From Micrococcales bacterium (lineage in GTDB: Bacteria > Actinomycetota > Actinomycetes > Actinomycetales > Microbacteriaceae), in NCBI GenBank assembly GCA_947448975.1, contig CANFPR010000038.1:1-7752 (forward strand): a DNA stretch of 7,752 nt. The letters are read 5' to 3'. The notes below the pieces were generated by a model that saw only the letters and a list, made by a program, of their open reading frames with translations, did not search any database and was not told the DNA's origin. Positions 6,789-7,752 of this stretch are shown piece after piece. The translations under genes and the position numbers were made by a program. Numbering within the stretch: position 1 is the stretch's first letter; every line of letters starts with the position of its first letter.

Positions 6789-7752
6789 CTAGGCGAACAG
6801 CGCTGAAACCGCTTCTCTAAAGTGCTCGGTGTGACGCTTCACATCTTCAAGTGTGTGCGCCGGCGACATCAGCGCCATGTTGTGAAATGGCGTCATCAAG
6901 ATTCCGCGGTTGATCGCGTGAAGGTGCAAATACTGCTGCAGCTCGAAATCGTCGGCGTCGGCCGCCTCGCGCCCGGTTAGTGGTGCGGTAGCCCTAAACG
7001 AGTACTCGGCGCGGCATCCCAGTTGCGACACCTGCCAAGGCACATCGAACTCGTCGAGAATCTCTTGCACGTCTTGAGTCCAAATGGTGCAAAGTTCTTC
7101 CATGCCCACGAAGGCCTCAGGGGTTAGCACCTGGGTGAGAGTAGCCGCTACGGCAGCCATCGAGAGCGCGTTGCCAGCAAGGGTGCCGCCCACTCCACCA
7201 ACATCAATGTGTTCGAGGTGCAGGCTGTCAGAAACCAGCTTCGAGAGTTCGTCTGTCATGCCGAACGCGCCAGCAGGGATGCCCGCTCCGATGGTTTTAC
7301 CCAACACGACGGCATCGGGGTGCAGGCCGCGACGTGCAGTCATGCCGCCGGGACCTTCGGAAAGGGTGTGGGTTTCGTCGTGAATCAGAATCACGCCGTA
7401 TTTGCGAGTCAGCTCGCGCAACCCTTCAAGGTAACCGGGCTGGGGCAGCACGATTCCGATGTTGGTCATGGCCGGTTCAATCAAAATCGCTGCTACATCA
7501 CCCGTGGCAAAGGCCGCCTCGGCGGCCGCCAAATCGTTGAAAGGCACCACGATGGTGGTTTCGGCAGGGTCAACCTGAGGGCCAATGTTGTTTTCGCGCG
7601 AAACCGTGTTGCCCGCGTCATCCAAGTTGGCGAAGGTTTCGTCAACGGTGCCGTGGTAGCAGTAGTCGTGAACCACAATCTTCGAGCGTCCGGTTACGTG
7701 TCTCGCGTATCGGAGAATGTGGCGGTTGGCATCGGTTGCAGTGAGGGTGAAC
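6789..7752 (-). CDS. Class III PLP-dependent aminotransferase, 5' end cut by window
   Basis: The frame is open from the right edge (7751) to TAG at 6789-6791, giving 320 visible residues. About 110-130 N-terminal residues are probably missing. A GTG at 7676 is internal, because the frame upstream reads FTLTATDANRHILRYARHVTG, a family segment. Key features are YHG near 7653, where the aromatic residue stacks on the cofactor; HDETHT (Asp at 7377-7379), where Asp pairs with the PLP nitrogen; and VVLGKTIGAGIPAGAFG with the Schiff-base Lys at 7296-7298. The pattern resembles the glutamate-1-semialdehyde aminomutase-like branch of class III. HemL itself is unlikely, because DETHT replaces the usual DEVMTGFR. 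With PatD and a polyamine importer nearby, a diamine or omega-amino-acid transaminase is a reasonable guess, but substrate and acceptor are not shown by the sequence. It is convergent with the importer. Confidence 0.88.
   Translation of the reverse strand, partial: FTLTATDANRHILRYARHVTGRSKIVVHDYCYHGTVDETFANLDDAGNTVSRENNIGPQVDPAETTIVVPFNDLAAAEAAFATGDVAAILIEPAMTNIGIVLPQPGYLEGLRELTRKYGVILIHDETHTLSEGPGGMTARRGLHPDAVVLGKTIGAGIPAGAFGMTDELSKLVSDSLHLEHIDVGGVGGTLAGNALSMAAVAATLTQVLTPEAFVGMEELCTIWTQDVQEILDEFDVPWQVSQLGCRAEYSFRATAPLTGREAADADDFELQQYLHLHAINRGILMTPFHNMALMSPAHTLEDVKRHTEHFREAVSALFA

Overview
The window looks like ordinary chromosome from a Gram-positive actinobacterium, most likely Microbacteriaceae or a close relative. 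By eye the GC content is in the mid-50s percent. Genes are packed tightly, GTG starts are common, and the Shine-Dalgarno sequences are strong GGAG/GAGGA types. The solute-binding protein is a lipoprotein with an actinobacterial-looking N-terminus. Six of the eight genes end in TAG. The taxonomic assignment is inference from these features, not from a search.

Layout, left to right. (1) The last 78 codons of an aldehyde dehydrogenase of the gamma-aminobutyraldehyde (PatD) type, + strand, ending at 237. (2) A very good intrinsic terminator at 260-301, whose U-tract runs directly into the next start codon. (3) A 343-aa membrane-anchored FtsK/SpoIIIE-type ATPase of unknown job, + strand, 302-1333. 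(4) A complete alanine dehydrogenase (ald), - strand, 1330-2445, convergent with the FtsK-like gene and sharing a CTAG that holds both stop codons. (5) A 220-nt divergent control region, 2446-2665. (6) A four-gene polyamine ABC importer operon, + strand, 2666-6740, in the order binding protein, ATPase, permease, permease, with 1-4 nt overlaps or a 3-nt gap between genes. (7) A 48-nt convergent gap. (8) A class III PLP aminotransferase, - strand, cut by the right edge of the window.

The metabolic genes fit a putrescine/polyamine uptake and breakdown neighbourhood. The importer brings in the diamine, a class III transaminase could remove the first amino group, and PatD would oxidise the resulting 4-aminobutyraldehyde to GABA. 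If the transaminase uses pyruvate as acceptor, as SpuC-type enzymes do, the neighbouring alanine dehydrogenase would regenerate pyruvate and release ammonium, closing the nitrogen cycle locally. That last link is inference. I see no clear sign of an undescribed system. The least explained items are the small FtsK-like ATPase and the terminator fused to its start codon. No rRNA, tRNA, CRISPR array, insertion sequence or attachment site was seen.
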